A stretch of 64,000 bases of DNA from Craspedostauros australis. Taxonomy: Eukaryota; Bacillariophyta; Bacillariophyceae; Mastogloiales; Achnanthaceae. The DNA is taken from positions 1 through 64,000 of the forward strand of contig JAMXDE010000084.1 in assembly GCA_026770025.1 (NCBI GenBank), given 5' to 3'. The first letter of the stretch is position 1; each line of letters opens with the position of its first letter. The notes under the pieces were generated by a model that saw only the letters and a program-made list of their open reading frames with translations, had not been told where the DNA came from and made no database searches. The translations under genes and the position numbers were made by a program. Positions 9,167-19,100 of the stretch are shown here, one piece after another.

Positions 9167-9333
9167 CAATTCTCACAGAATTCCTTACTTCTTACTCTTC
9201 TACTAATCCTATTAGTCAAATACTGGTCGGGGGCTGTCTTCGGACAGCACTCACAAATAAACAACAAGAGCTCCGACCAGGGCATGAAACAACGGGCCAA
9301 TACATCTTTTGTAGTTACTTGCACTGTTTGACA
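9164..9333 (+). repeat. E1 3' LTR (170 bp)
   Basis: Same length as the 5' LTR with two substitutions, CACG to CATG and TTCG to TTTG, both CpG transitions. The UUCG hairpin is at 9233-9248. The downstream target duplicate TCCAC is at 9334-9338. Confidence 0.97.
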
Positions 9334-9338
9334 TCCAC

Positions 9339-9635
9339 CACAAAACACACACACACACAAACAACACGAAAGAAACACGAAGAAGGAATGTGTGCGATCG
9401 AACTCGATGTTCTGTAGTCCATTGAGTCATTCGATAGTCCCTGCGTGTGCGTTGTGTGCGACCATGACAGCTTTTGCATCATGCTTGTTCCGCCAAGAGT
9501 TCGCATGCATCACGATTGAACTCCATCTCGATCATCATCGGGATGGCTCGACACGAACAGCATGGTACCCAATACTATCATATCACAGACAAGAATAATC
9601 ATGACGCCGAGTTGCGTGCTCTAAACGACGTTGCA
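9339..9635. other. Remainder of the segmental duplication and gene-free spacer
   Basis: 9339-9440 is the displaced upstream part of the duplication, with a (CA)n tract near 9343 and the start of a small ORF (ATG at 9390) that is broken here but longer in the other copy. From about 9441 to the stop of the next gene I see only probable 3' UTR of the minus-strand gene. Confidence 0.6.
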
Positions 9636-11099
9636 TTAAGTTGCGGCGAGCGCGTTCTGTCTCTGCGTCTTGAGATCCAGGATGCACTCCGTGAGCTTGG
9701 TCTCGAGACGTTGCTGGTACGTGTACTGCGATTCTAGCATGGAGCTTTGGATCTTGGTGAAGGGGACGCCGTTGTGGGTCAATCTGTCGTAGCGTTCCGT
9801 TGCCGTCAACGGGACGTAGTTGTGATTGTAGGTGCTGTAGATGGTGTCCGAGGCGGTGCTGTTGGCCAACGCCGGCGGTGGCTTGCCGCTCCTGTTGCGC
9901 ATCTTGGCAGCGTGCTTGACGTAGTCGAGGTAGTTGTCGATCTGCATGACCCAGTGACCTGACGCCTTCCATTGCATGGTGAGCGCCGGTCCGCCCGGGA
10001 CGGGTTCCACGCCGACCGTGGTGGGATGTTCGAAGACCTCCACAACTGAGAATCGAACGGAAGGACGCACTGTCTTTGTCTTGCGCATGCTGCTGCGCGA
10101 TGCTTGCGTTCGCTCGTCATCTTCGTAGGAGTATTGCGAGCCGTTGTCGTGCGCGTATTGGTTGTAGACATCGTACTCACCGATGGCATTGTCGAGATTC
10201 GCATGGTACACCTGTCCGTAATCCGGCGCGCAACGCGGATCGTTGATGACCGGGGGACCGTTTCTGAAGTGCTGCGGTGGCAGACGGGGTCTCATCTGGT
10301 TTGCAGGATGGGCGCGGTTGTGCATGTGGTACTGTTGCTGCAGCTGCTGAAGCTGACGCGGATCGGAATGGGCGCGATGAGGCACCGCACGACGTCCCAT
10401 CATGGCGGATGGGTGGTGTCGCTGTGGTTGTTGTTGTTGCTGGTATTGCATCATCATCATCTGCTGTTGTTGTTGCTGCTGCATCACGGTCAAAGAATCG
10501 GAATGAAACCGCTGCGGCGGCTGCCTGCGTCCCACACGTCGTTGCGTGGTGCTGCGGCGCTGCGTGGGACCGGGTTCGCTGAAGCGGACTCTGGGTCGAG
10601 ACGTAGATCGGCTGTCACTGGATGCGTACGTGCTGCAGGTGGATGCCGTGGTGGCCGTCGTCTCGCTGCCTGCCACGCTGGTGTTGCTATCGAGCTCGGG
10701 TTGCTGCTGCTTCGATGTGCTCGTTCTCTTGAGGCGTCGGCGCAAGGGCCTGGGCTCACCCGGCCGCCGGCTCTTGTCCGCGGAGGTGGATCGGTTGCGG
10801 CTGGGACAGTCCGTGCGTTGCCTTGGTGCGGCTCCGGAGGATCGGGATCGTCTGCGCTGCGTGTCTGGTTGCGATGAAGTTGTGGAAGTCTCCTCGTTGA
10901 GAGGCAGGGTCGCTGGCATGTCCGTTCTGGATGATCTGCTTGATCTGGATTCCTTCTTCTGCTGCGGACTGCGGTTGAGCAGGCGTTGGACGTTCTTCCT
11001 CAGCTTGCCTGGCGACAGCGACATCGACTTGTTGCCAGACGATGAGGAGGAGGCTACTGTTCTGCTGCTTCTGGGAACAGCGCCATGGTGGGTTGGCAT
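9636..11099 (-). CDS. VRF-motif family protein, member A (hypothetical)
   Basis: 487 residues, ATG at 11099, stop TAA. The first 340 residues are Ser/Arg/Gln-rich and look disordered, with basic blocks (KKESRSSRSSR, RRRLKRTSTSKQ) and poly-Gln/Met near the middle. The recognisable part starts at residue 348: VRFSVVEVFEHPTTVGVEP, then GGPALTMQW. A second conserved block follows near residue 428: VPLTATERYDRL, THNGVPFTKIQSSM, QRLETKL. Both blocks recur in the proteins at 39373-40128 and 41517-42758. I associate this architecture with a large uncharacterised diatom family; no biochemical role is known to me. The basic low-complexity N terminus could be a localisation or nucleic-acid-binding region, which is inference. 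Confidence 0.75.
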   Translation of the reverse strand: MPTHHGAVPRSSRTVASSSSSGNKSMSLSPGKLRKNVQRLLNRSPQQKKESRSSRSSRTDMPATLPLNEETSTTSSQPDTQRRRSRSSGAAPRQRTDCPSRNRSTSADKSRRPGEPRPLRRRLKRTSTSKQQQPELDSNTSVAGSETTATTASTCSTYASSDSRSTSRPRVRFSEPGPTQRRSTTQRRVGRRQPPQRFHSDSLTVMQQQQQQQMMMMQYQQQQQPQRHHPSAMMGRRAVPHRAHSDPRQLQQLQQQYHMHNRAHPANQMRPRLPPQHFRNGPPVINDPRCAPDYGQVYHANLDNAIGEYDVYNQYAHDNGSQYSYEDDERTQASRSSMRKTKTVRPSVRFSVVEVFEHPTTVGVEPVPGGPALTMQWKASGHWVMQIDNYLDYVKHAAKMRNRSGKPPPALANSTASDTIYSTYNHNYVPLTATERYDRLTHNGVPFTKIQSSMLESQYTYQQRLETKLTECILDLKTQRQNALAAT

Positions 11100-11536
11100 G
11101 GTACTGCTGCTGCTGCTACTTCTTTTGATCCTAGTGGAGCTGTGCTGTTCTGATTGATGTAGCAGTAGCAGTCGATGTGGATGATTGAGAAGTTATGTTG
11201 TTGCTATGTTGCTGTACGACTGCTGTTCCACTTGCTGGTCAACTTGATGGTCAACTTGCTGGTCAGGTTGAAGTGTTGGTGCTGACGTTCCAGAGAAGGA
11301 AGGAAGGAAGGAGAGCGATGCGTCTCTGTTTGGCTCTGCGTTCGCTGGTGTAGCAGCAGCAACTCGTGCGAAGCAATGGACCAACTCCGATCCAATTCCT
11401 CTGATCGCAAGACCGGATCTCGATGCGGCAGATCAGGCAATTCAGCACCTTCCGTGAAAGATTCGATCGCTGAGGATAATTGAAGGAACGAGAACGGCAA
11501 TGAGGCCCACGGAGATGGACATTGACAGAATACAGT
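11100..11536. other. Upstream region of member A, with 12-bp tandem repeat
   Basis: This stretch between the member A ATG and the E2 target site holds its promoter and 5' UTR. At 11231-11266 there are three copies of a 12-bp unit (ACTTGCTGGTCA, one with a substitution). No convincing gene is present on either strand. Confidence 0.5.
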
Positions 11537-11541
11537 AAGCA

Positions 11542-12065
11542 TAATAGAGCCCAAACGTAATGGCTTATCACTTGTTAGCTGTTGTTGGCTGTAGAGGCTT
11601 GATTGGCAAGCGGGTCTGAACGAGAGTCTTCTGTTCCACAAGTAGTCAATTGAGAATACTGGTAGATGGTGAAGAAACGTGCGGATTATGAGATTAGTGC
11701 TATGGTTCTTCCCTTCGAGGGGGATCTCCTGTGGTGTCCTGATTGACAATGCGTGTGGGTTGTGTAGCCCGAGTACCGTGGGTCGAGATCCGTTGTCTGA
11801 GTTCTGTGAGAGACAATGGGCGATGATGCGCGTTGCTGTGGCTTTGGTTCCGTGCGTCGGCGTTTTGGCGATGGTGGGTGTCAGAAACTTGGTTATCGGA
11901 ACCCTGTTGGTTCCCTGACACGAATTCCGAAGATCTACTTCAAGGTTCTGGATCTGTCCCCAAACGTGGGGGCCGGTGACGTATTCGTTCGACCTACTGG
12001 AATGCTGACGAGTCGGATGATTCGTAGTCTCTCTCGCTAAGATGGCTACTAGTTTAGCTCTATTA
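11542..12065 (-). repeat. E2 3' LTR (524 bp)
   Basis: Bounded by TAATAGAG and CTCTATTA. It pairs with the split 5' LTR at 22786-22948 plus 30461-30827. The eight substitutions between the two copies include six CpG transitions. On the sense (minus) strand the polypurine tract GATGAAGGGGAG (12066-12077) abuts this LTR. Confidence 0.95.
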
Positions 12066-12094
12066 CTCCCCTTCATCTCACGTCGAAACGTGAG
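12066..12094 (-). promoter_or_regulatory. E2 polypurine tract and adjacent UUCG hairpin
   Basis: On the element's sense strand a perfect 7-bp hairpin CTCACGT-TTCG-ACGTGAG (12077-12094) is followed directly by the purine tract GATGAAGGGGAG next to the LTR. Polypurine tracts prime plus-strand DNA synthesis. The hairpin has no known role; a UUCG loop is exceptionally stable in RNA. Confidence 0.8.
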
Positions 12095-12163
12095 TTGACT
12101 GAAAGCAAGAAACCTAATCGTAGTGCTGTTTGTTCCGCCGCCCAAGATGGCGGCGAGCGGGCT

Positions 12164-13144
12164 TCATTCGGGCCGTTCGTTGTTGACGTTGTCGCCACGG
12201 CCTTGGTGACGGATGGTACACATGAGTTCCAATGCCTCGTTCAACAAGGAGGTGATGCTGACCTGTTGGATGTGGTTGATGTGGTCAAGCCCTCCTCGAA
12301 AAAGGATATCGGCGAGGGCTTGGATGACCAGGGGTGTCCTTTCGTCGTTTTGGAGGACGGCCTTGATCTGGGCCGTGGGGTTGGGTGACATTTGAAAGAA
12401 GGATGGTTGCGTCATTGTTGGTCCTCGGTTGCTGGACATGACATATCCGGACCGAAGACGTCGGGGCGACGGGTATGCGATCGCTGGTCGAGGCTCCGTC
12501 CGAGCCTTCTTTCTCATGTTGCTGGTCCCTTGCGTATCCGGTGTCGATGGTAAGGGGGGACTCAGGACGTGGGGCTCGCGAGTGTTGATGTCCACATACT
12601 CGTTGTGGTTTATAGGTGCCGGGTACGCGGTTGCCACCGGCACGTCATCATCGGTTGGTTCCTCCGGTAGTGTAGGGACCTCTGGTTGTTCATCCTGGGT
12701 TATGGGGGGCACCGGTTCTGTTGCCTCGGTGGGTTTCTCCGCGGCCGCGATGGGAGCCATTTTCGTGTTGATGGTTCCACCTGTGGATTTCTTGGCGGAT
12801 CTGGCCTGTTTGATCATCTCGATTCCCGACATTCCCAAGGAAATGGTTGAGTCCTCGGATTCATCGAAGAGCCCCTTTCTCTTGGGGCGGTTGCTCTGCT
12901 TGGTCGGCTTGCCTTCTGGTCGATAGACGGACTCAGAATCGTCACTGTCACCGAGCTCTGGGGCGGACGCGCTGTCCACGGAATGGTCGGTTGGGATCAC
13001 GGGCTTTGGCCGTACCTTGTCGATATACCCATGTCCATCTCGCGTGGCTGTCAAGATTTTGGACGCTGGTGATGGTCGTGATGATCGCCTGAGGGGGGTC
13101 TGGGGTGGCTGATTACCGCTCCACTTGCGATCTCTGCTTCCACG
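12164..13144 (-). CDS. E2 C-terminal ORF in the -1 frame (polyprotein tail or ORF2)
   Basis: This frame is open for 326 codons after a TGA at 13145-13147 and overlaps the end of the large polyprotein ORF by 94 bases. There is no ATG in the overlap; the first in-frame ATG is far inside. The product is acidic and Pro/Glu/Thr-rich in its first two thirds (GLFDESEDSTISLGMSG, PPITQDEQPEVPTLPEEP), with a basic patch (KKARTEPRPA) and a short helical C terminus (LVIQALADILFRGG, ITSLLNEALELM). A run of six C (sense strand, 13093-13098) lies in the overlap, and one extra C would fuse the two ORFs. It is therefore either the tail of the polyprotein after a one-base deletion, a product of frameshifting, or a sequencing error. 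Confidence 0.6.
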   Translation of the reverse strand, partial: RGSRDRKWSGNQPPQTPLRRSSRPSPASKILTATRDGHGYIDKVRPKPVIPTDHSVDSASAPELGDSDDSESVYRPEGKPTKQSNRPKRKGLFDESEDSTISLGMSGIEMIKQARSAKKSTGGTINTKMAPIAAAEKPTEATEPVPPITQDEQPEVPTLPEEPTDDDVPVATAYPAPINHNEYVDINTREPHVLSPPLPSTPDTQGTSNMRKKARTEPRPAIAYPSPRRLRSGYVMSSNRGPTMTQPSFFQMSPNPTAQIKAVLQNDERTPLVIQALADILFRGGLDHINHIQQVSITSLLNEALELMCTIRHQGRGDNVNNERPE

Positions 13145-16100
13145 TCGATCACGCTTCCTGGGTCCTGCGATTCTTGATCTCCATCGTGAGACTCCTCGAA
13201 TTCATGATGGCTGGCTTCTTCTGCGGTCATCTTTTTGTCGAAGTATCCATCAGGGATCTCATCCAGGAACCTGCTCTCTGGTGTCTCTCCCTCTTCGAGA
13301 CTGGGACGGGTGTCTTCGAGGGATGGTATTCCGTTGATCATCTCATCGTCGTCGGTGGGGGGAATGGGCTCGTCCGCGAGCGCTCTCTTCTCTCGTGCGA
13401 GGTTGGCGGCAAGGGTGTCGCTTTGTTTTCGGACCCCTCGTGCTTTCCTTGCGCGTGCGAGGATGATTGGGATCCGGTTCATCCTCACCTTGAAGAAGTG
13501 GCATATGGATGGTTTCCGCATGGTCACGCGGAACTCGTCGGGTGGTTCGGCCCATGCGCCGTCTTGAGCGGGGTAGAAGCACTGGCCATCGGCTATGGCG
13601 ATGCTGAGGACCTCGGTGGTTTGGAGGTTGTTATCCAGATATTCGGAGAGGGTGAGAGGGTAGATGGATTGTTTCTCCACGTGGGTAATTTGGCCGGGTG
13701 GTGCGCTCTTGTTTCCCTTCGTGCAGAAGATTCGGACTCTGCGCCCACTGTATCCGACAACGATTCCTTGGAAGGTTCCCTTCTTTCCTGCAGGGTATAG
13801 CACCCTGGATCCGGGGACGGGACAATGAATGCCCTGGTAGAACGGGGTGTACTTTGGGAACGTCATGGTGGGTGTTCTTGTCTGTTGCGGGGAGAAGTTG
13901 TGTCCGGGATCCTGATTGTGGCGGTTCCGTTTTTGAGGGGAAGGCATGTTCATGCTGCGAAATGCAAGAGCGGATGCGGTCGCGTTCCGTGTCAAGTCTT
14001 CCTGGAGATCAGCAATCAGCATGTCACACCTGTATGTTTCGTGCTCAGGTGTGACGAAAGCCCGAGGTGTCAGACCCGTGTGGAAGGAAGTTTCACATTT
14101 ACCTTCTTCGATGGCTGGCATGGTGGCTCCAGGTGTCGGTTTCCGGAACTTGGTCGCTGTGGCGACGTGTGATTGGTTCCTTGGCATGATGGGTCCTGTC
14201 TCCAGCATGTCTCTTGGGTAGTAGAGGACGTCGCTTCCACATGAGGGGTTGATACTCGAGAGTGTACTGAATTCGTCGGTGAGGGCTGATGGTGGTGTGT
14301 CACCACGCCGGATCAAGAATTTGTCGGTTGGCGCGCCAGCTGGCTCGTGGTTCTGATTCGTGGTACGGTTGTCGGTCATGTCGTATACGACATTGGAATT
14401 TCGCGTCTGTTGGCGGTTGGGCGGGGCCGGTGTGCTCTTGGTGCGTTTGATGGATCTGGGTGGTTTCCTTTGTGCCGTTTCGAGGGGGTTCGGTTCTCGT
14501 TGGGTTCTGGTTAGCCGAAGGGTTTTCGATGTCGGGCTGTATTTCATGGAGGTCTGTTGATACCTCGCCATGTTTACGCTCATAGTGTGTTCTTCCTTTG
14601 GTGGTGGTGGTTCTTGCGTTTCCGTGGTCATTAGCTCGGGATCATCTTCTGCTCTGATCGTCCTGCTCTGCGTTATAGCTTGTGAAATGGCTTCGCTGTG
14701 GTATCCGGACTCATGGATTGAGTTCCGGAATATCGTTCTCGATGTGATGTGGTGGAATGGTGTTTTGGAAAGAGGCTTGGTTAGTATGTCGGCGATGTTG
14801 TCAACTGACACAATGTGGGCGAATACGATGATTCCAGCAGCAATGCATTCCCGGATTTGGTGGAAAGCCAATGAGCAGTGTTTCTTCTTCAATGTTGAGG
14901 ATGGTACCGTAGTGTTGAGTACCACCGCCTTGTTGTCTCCGAGCATGATTGCGGGTCCGTCGATGGGGACTCCGAGGTCTCTCAGCATGTAGCGCAGACC
15001 TGTGACCGCCTCGGTAGCTATTCTGGCGGCTACCAATTCGGATCCGTAGGTGGATGTCTCCACTGTGTTCTGTCGCTTGCAGATGGTCTTGACGATGGTG
15101 TTGTTGATCAATAGTACCACACCTGTCATGGATTTCCGTGTGACCTGGTCATGGCCATGGTCGGCGTCCACGTAACACGTGATTTGGACCGGTTTCCCTT
15201 TTGGTGTTGGTATTGATACGGGGGTGACCTCTGATGCGGTAGGGTAGAATTCTCTCCAATGGCTTGAGAGGGTAGTGTCGATGTTCGTGTGGTCCACTGG
15301 GTTGGGGTCGCAGAGGATGGCTCCCCTTTCTCGGCCTTTGAGGTACCCAATGATGCGTTGGATGGTCAGGAGGTGTCCTTCCCTTGGTGCCATAGCGAAT
15401 CGTGCCATCGTCGTCGTGGCGTATTGGATGTCCAGTCTCCCGAGGGTCACGACCCAGTTGAGGCAACCCAGTATCGATTGGTAGGTCCTGGCGTCTTCAG
15501 TGCTTGTGAAGTCCGAGGTGTCGCTTTCTGGGTGGCAGGCCTCTACCATGGGAGTGGATGCCTTCAGGATTGTCTTCCCTACTAGTTGCTCCACTCGTTT
15601 GATGACGTTTCCGATGTATGTCTGGGCCGAGAGTCTGATGTTGACTCCCCTGTCCTTCCAGTTCTTGGGAAGGTCAACGATGTTTCCGCCAAGGTAGTAC
15701 TCTGGGTCACCGCATTGCTTCATGGTGTACCGTTTCTTGAGGTCGTCGATGATTGGGATGGGGTCCTTACTGAAAATCAGTACGTCATCCACGTATGTGG
15801 TGATCATCTCGTAGTGGTCGTCGGCTTCTCGGGTGTAGATGTCGTTGTCGGCCTTGGAGGGTAGGAATCCCATGGTTCGAAGGGTGTCCGCGAAGTGTTC
15901 GTGGAACCTCGCACTGGATGTCCTCAGGCCGTAGAGTCCCTTTTGGATGATGAGGGGTTTGCCTTCGAGGTTACCAAATTCAGGGCCTGCTCGGATGTAG
16001 CACTTCTCGAGGGTGTCGGCGTATAGGAACGCGTTCCCTACGTCGCCGGCGTATGCTCTCAGTCCGTTGGCTGCTGCGATGGCGAAGGCGATTCGGATGG

Positions 16101-19100
16101 TGTCTGATGCTACCACCCCTGAGTATACGTCTTCTGTTGGTGGGGATGTCTTGTTCCCATTTGCCACCAATCTTGCCTTTCGACGTAGGTCGAACTTCAC
16201 ATTGTAGACGATGTGGTATGGGATCTTGGTGTACCCATCGAGTGCTTCGTTCGGTCTTGGTTGTCTGAAGGTTCCCAATCGCTTGATCTGGTCCAGTTCC
16301 TTGTTGACGGCTTCGCTCCAGAGTCCGTTTCCGTTGAGCCTGTCGATGGCCATGGCGTGTTTCAGGCTGTTGGGTACCAGGGTGCCGAACTTGTACTTGT
16401 TTCCTGGGTGATGGTTTGCCAGTTTGGTGGCTAGCATTGATCGCATGTGCTGGTTCCTTGCTCTGTGGAGTTCCACCCATTCGAACCCTTTCTGGTCCTG
16501 TAGGCGGTTCTGTTCGGTGTATTCGATGATGATGTCCGGCTGTTGGGCCCTTAGGTCTCCCATCCTGCACCATGATCGCATTCCGTTCATCCATAGGATC
16601 TCTAGGATTGCTTCGGTGGTCCCGTCCTCTCGTGTCTCGTGGTGGTGACGAGTGATTCCCTTTGCCTTCCAGTTGAGGTTCCTTCCATCGAGGATGAAGT
16701 TGTCTCTTTCGGTGTATTGGTCACATTGGGCCAGGTATGCGAGTTGGTTGACTTCTGTTGCTGTGAGGTTGCAGGCAAAAGAGATGGATGTCGTGTCCCA
16801 TGGGGGGTTCGTGTTGCACCCTGGTGGGTTCTGCCTCGGGTTCCCTGGATGGTTTGTTAGGGTGGGTACCCTTTGCGGTGGCGCGGTGTTCACGCCTGTC
16901 GTGACTGGATCCGCTGCGATGGTCTGGATTATGGATCTGATCGTTCCATGGACGATGTTCTTCCATGGGATGCCTTTCTTGGTGCCTGTTGACAAAACAG
17001 ATCGTTTGTTTTGCTTGGTCCTCTTATTCCCTCCCCTTTCTTCGGGGCTGTCATCCATGCGTTGGTATGATGGTGGTCCCGACGAACACGGAAGATACGA
17101 AGACCCTGGGTCAGAGTCTCCCCTGTCTGGCGCATCGGGGCTCGTTCGCGGATTGTCCTTCTCGGTGGCACGCGTCGTGTGTGCCTTCGCCGTCCGTTTG
17201 GTTAGCGTTTGGGATCGGGTGACGGGTCCTGTGTTCCGTGCCTCCCCTGAATTGGGGATCCCGGTGGGTCGCGTCAGTTTGTCGGTCTTGTTCTCCCATG
17301 TCCGCGGGTGTGTCGTCTTGGCTGTCGCTGCATATCCTCTTTTAGGTGGGGTCTTGGTCTTCCATCCTTGTGGGGTACCGGACAGTTCCAGCGGGGTCCG
17401 TGTGCTGGGGTTATCCGCCTCGGGGTCCATGTCTTGATCGAAGGTGACACGCCTGTTGTTGTTTATACCCTTCCTGAAGGGGCGGACCACGCTTCGTACC
17501 AGTACACGTCGAGATTCGTCATCCAGCACGTGGTAGGTGAGGAAATCCCCATGGGACTCTGCCACGCCGAGCCAGTACCCTGATTTCTCCTTCGAGTTCG
17601 GAAAGGTAGCGTTGGGGTCATGGTACAAGATCTTCTCGTAGAATTGGAAAGTCAAGAGCGCAGAGATGTCGACGGTTTCTCCGTGTCGTACGGTGTATGG
17701 GATTGTGTATCGTAGGGACGGGTCTGATGTATGGTTGTGCACGTAGCACATGTATCGGAAAGCGTGGAACCATGCTTTTGGCGGTGCCCCTGTCCGGTCA
17801 ATGAGTGTCGTGACACATCGTTTCATGTACAGGATGGCATTGTGTTCGGCCGGGTTCTGTTGCTGGTTGTGTGGTTCTGTCAGCCTTGATTTGATGTGGA
17901 GGTCCCTAAGAAGCTTGAGGACCTTCTCTCCGGTCTGTTCCTTCGCGTTGTCGCTGTGGAAGGCCCATGGTGCTCCCTCAGTCCTGATGAAGTCCTGGAA
18001 GGCGACGAAAACTCCTTCTTTCTTCTTCAGGCCATATGCGTTGATCATGTGGGAGGATGTCCCGTAGAAGATTTGCGCCATGGAGTATCTGTCTCCAAAA
18101 GACTTGACGTTGGAGAATATGGTGTCTGTCGCCACAATCTCCCGGATTCGTTGTCGTCGCATCCACTCGAATCTGGACTTCTTGTGCCTTCGCATAGGGT
18201 AAGTGATCACTGCCCGCATGAGTTGTGTGGTTCTGGCAAGGGTCTGTTTGATCACGTGCGTGGGCAGGTACCCGAGGTACGGTCGGATCTTGTGAAGATC
18301 GACGGACTTCCATTTGGCTCGGAAAGGGAACCCTTGGTGGCTGTACTCGGTCATAGCTTCCGCAGGGTGTCGGTCCATGGTGTTCATGGGATTGTCCTTT
18401 CCTGGATCATCAATCCCAACCGGGTTCTCGCCCTTGGAGTGCCCGTGGTATTCAGGTATGCTTTGCGGGTCTCCCCGGAGGTTGTCAACACGTGTTGCCT
18501 TGGTCACGCCGATTTCGTTGGGGATGCGAAATGTTTCCCGATTTCTCTGGAACGCCGGTTCAGATCCTACCGAGTGTAAGGATGAGATGACGCTGTCTGC
18601 CTCGTCGTCCGGGTCTGATACCTTTGTCGATGGAACGTTGGTTGACTCGGTGTATCCCTTTTGGTCCGTTCCTACCGCGTTGGCCTCGCGATCGATGCCC
18701 AGCTCCCTGTATAGGTGGTCGATGTCTCCCGCGGAGAGATTGTCCACCATGTCGAAAAGGGTGCCTTGGATCGAGATGGCTGTGTCGGTAGCCGATTTCG
18801 CGAACGTTACCGTGTCAATTGCATGTGACATTCCGATGAGCTCCTCGAGGCTTAGAGTGTCAAGGAATGCGTCCACCTCGGGGTACTCCTCGTGTACACG
18901 GTTGGGGTTTCCTGTGGCGAGCTCATCTGGGTGACGGGCGTTGGGGTCCATGGGTTCTCTTCCTTCCATGGGATTATCCGGGATACCGTCTATGGCCTGG
19001 CGTGTCCTGGGTTCCGTGGGATCCTTCGATGCGTTGTGGGCGTTTGGATCCATTGCTCCAGCGCCATGCGGTGCATCAGGTTGGTCATCCCAGTCGACTA

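Larger units (their letters stand above)
3456..9333 (+). mobile_element. E1: complete Ty1/copia LTR retrotransposon
   Basis: A 5,878-bp element with 170-bp LTRs (3456-3625 and 9164-9333) starting TGACA and ending TGACA. It is flanked by a perfect 5-bp target duplication TCCAC (3451-3455 and 9334-9338). The related locus at 34186 has the empty site with a single TCCAC, which confirms both boundaries. The LTRs differ at two positions only, both CpG to TpG. A purine stretch AAGGGG (9156-9161) precedes the 3' LTR as the polypurine tract. The coding order is Gag, protease, integrase, chromodomain-like segment, reverse transcriptase, RNase H, which is the copia order. Gag and Pol share one frame with a single UGA between them. 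All domains are intact, so the insertion is young. Confidence 0.97.

Noticed and set aside
11204-12145. 313-codon minus-strand ORF
   Set aside because: It runs through the E2 LTR boundary and into unique flank, so it is a chance frame.
13051-13147. Canonical -1 frameshift signal between the E2 ORFs
   Set aside because: No XXXYYYZ heptamer in the correct phase; only a C6 run is present.
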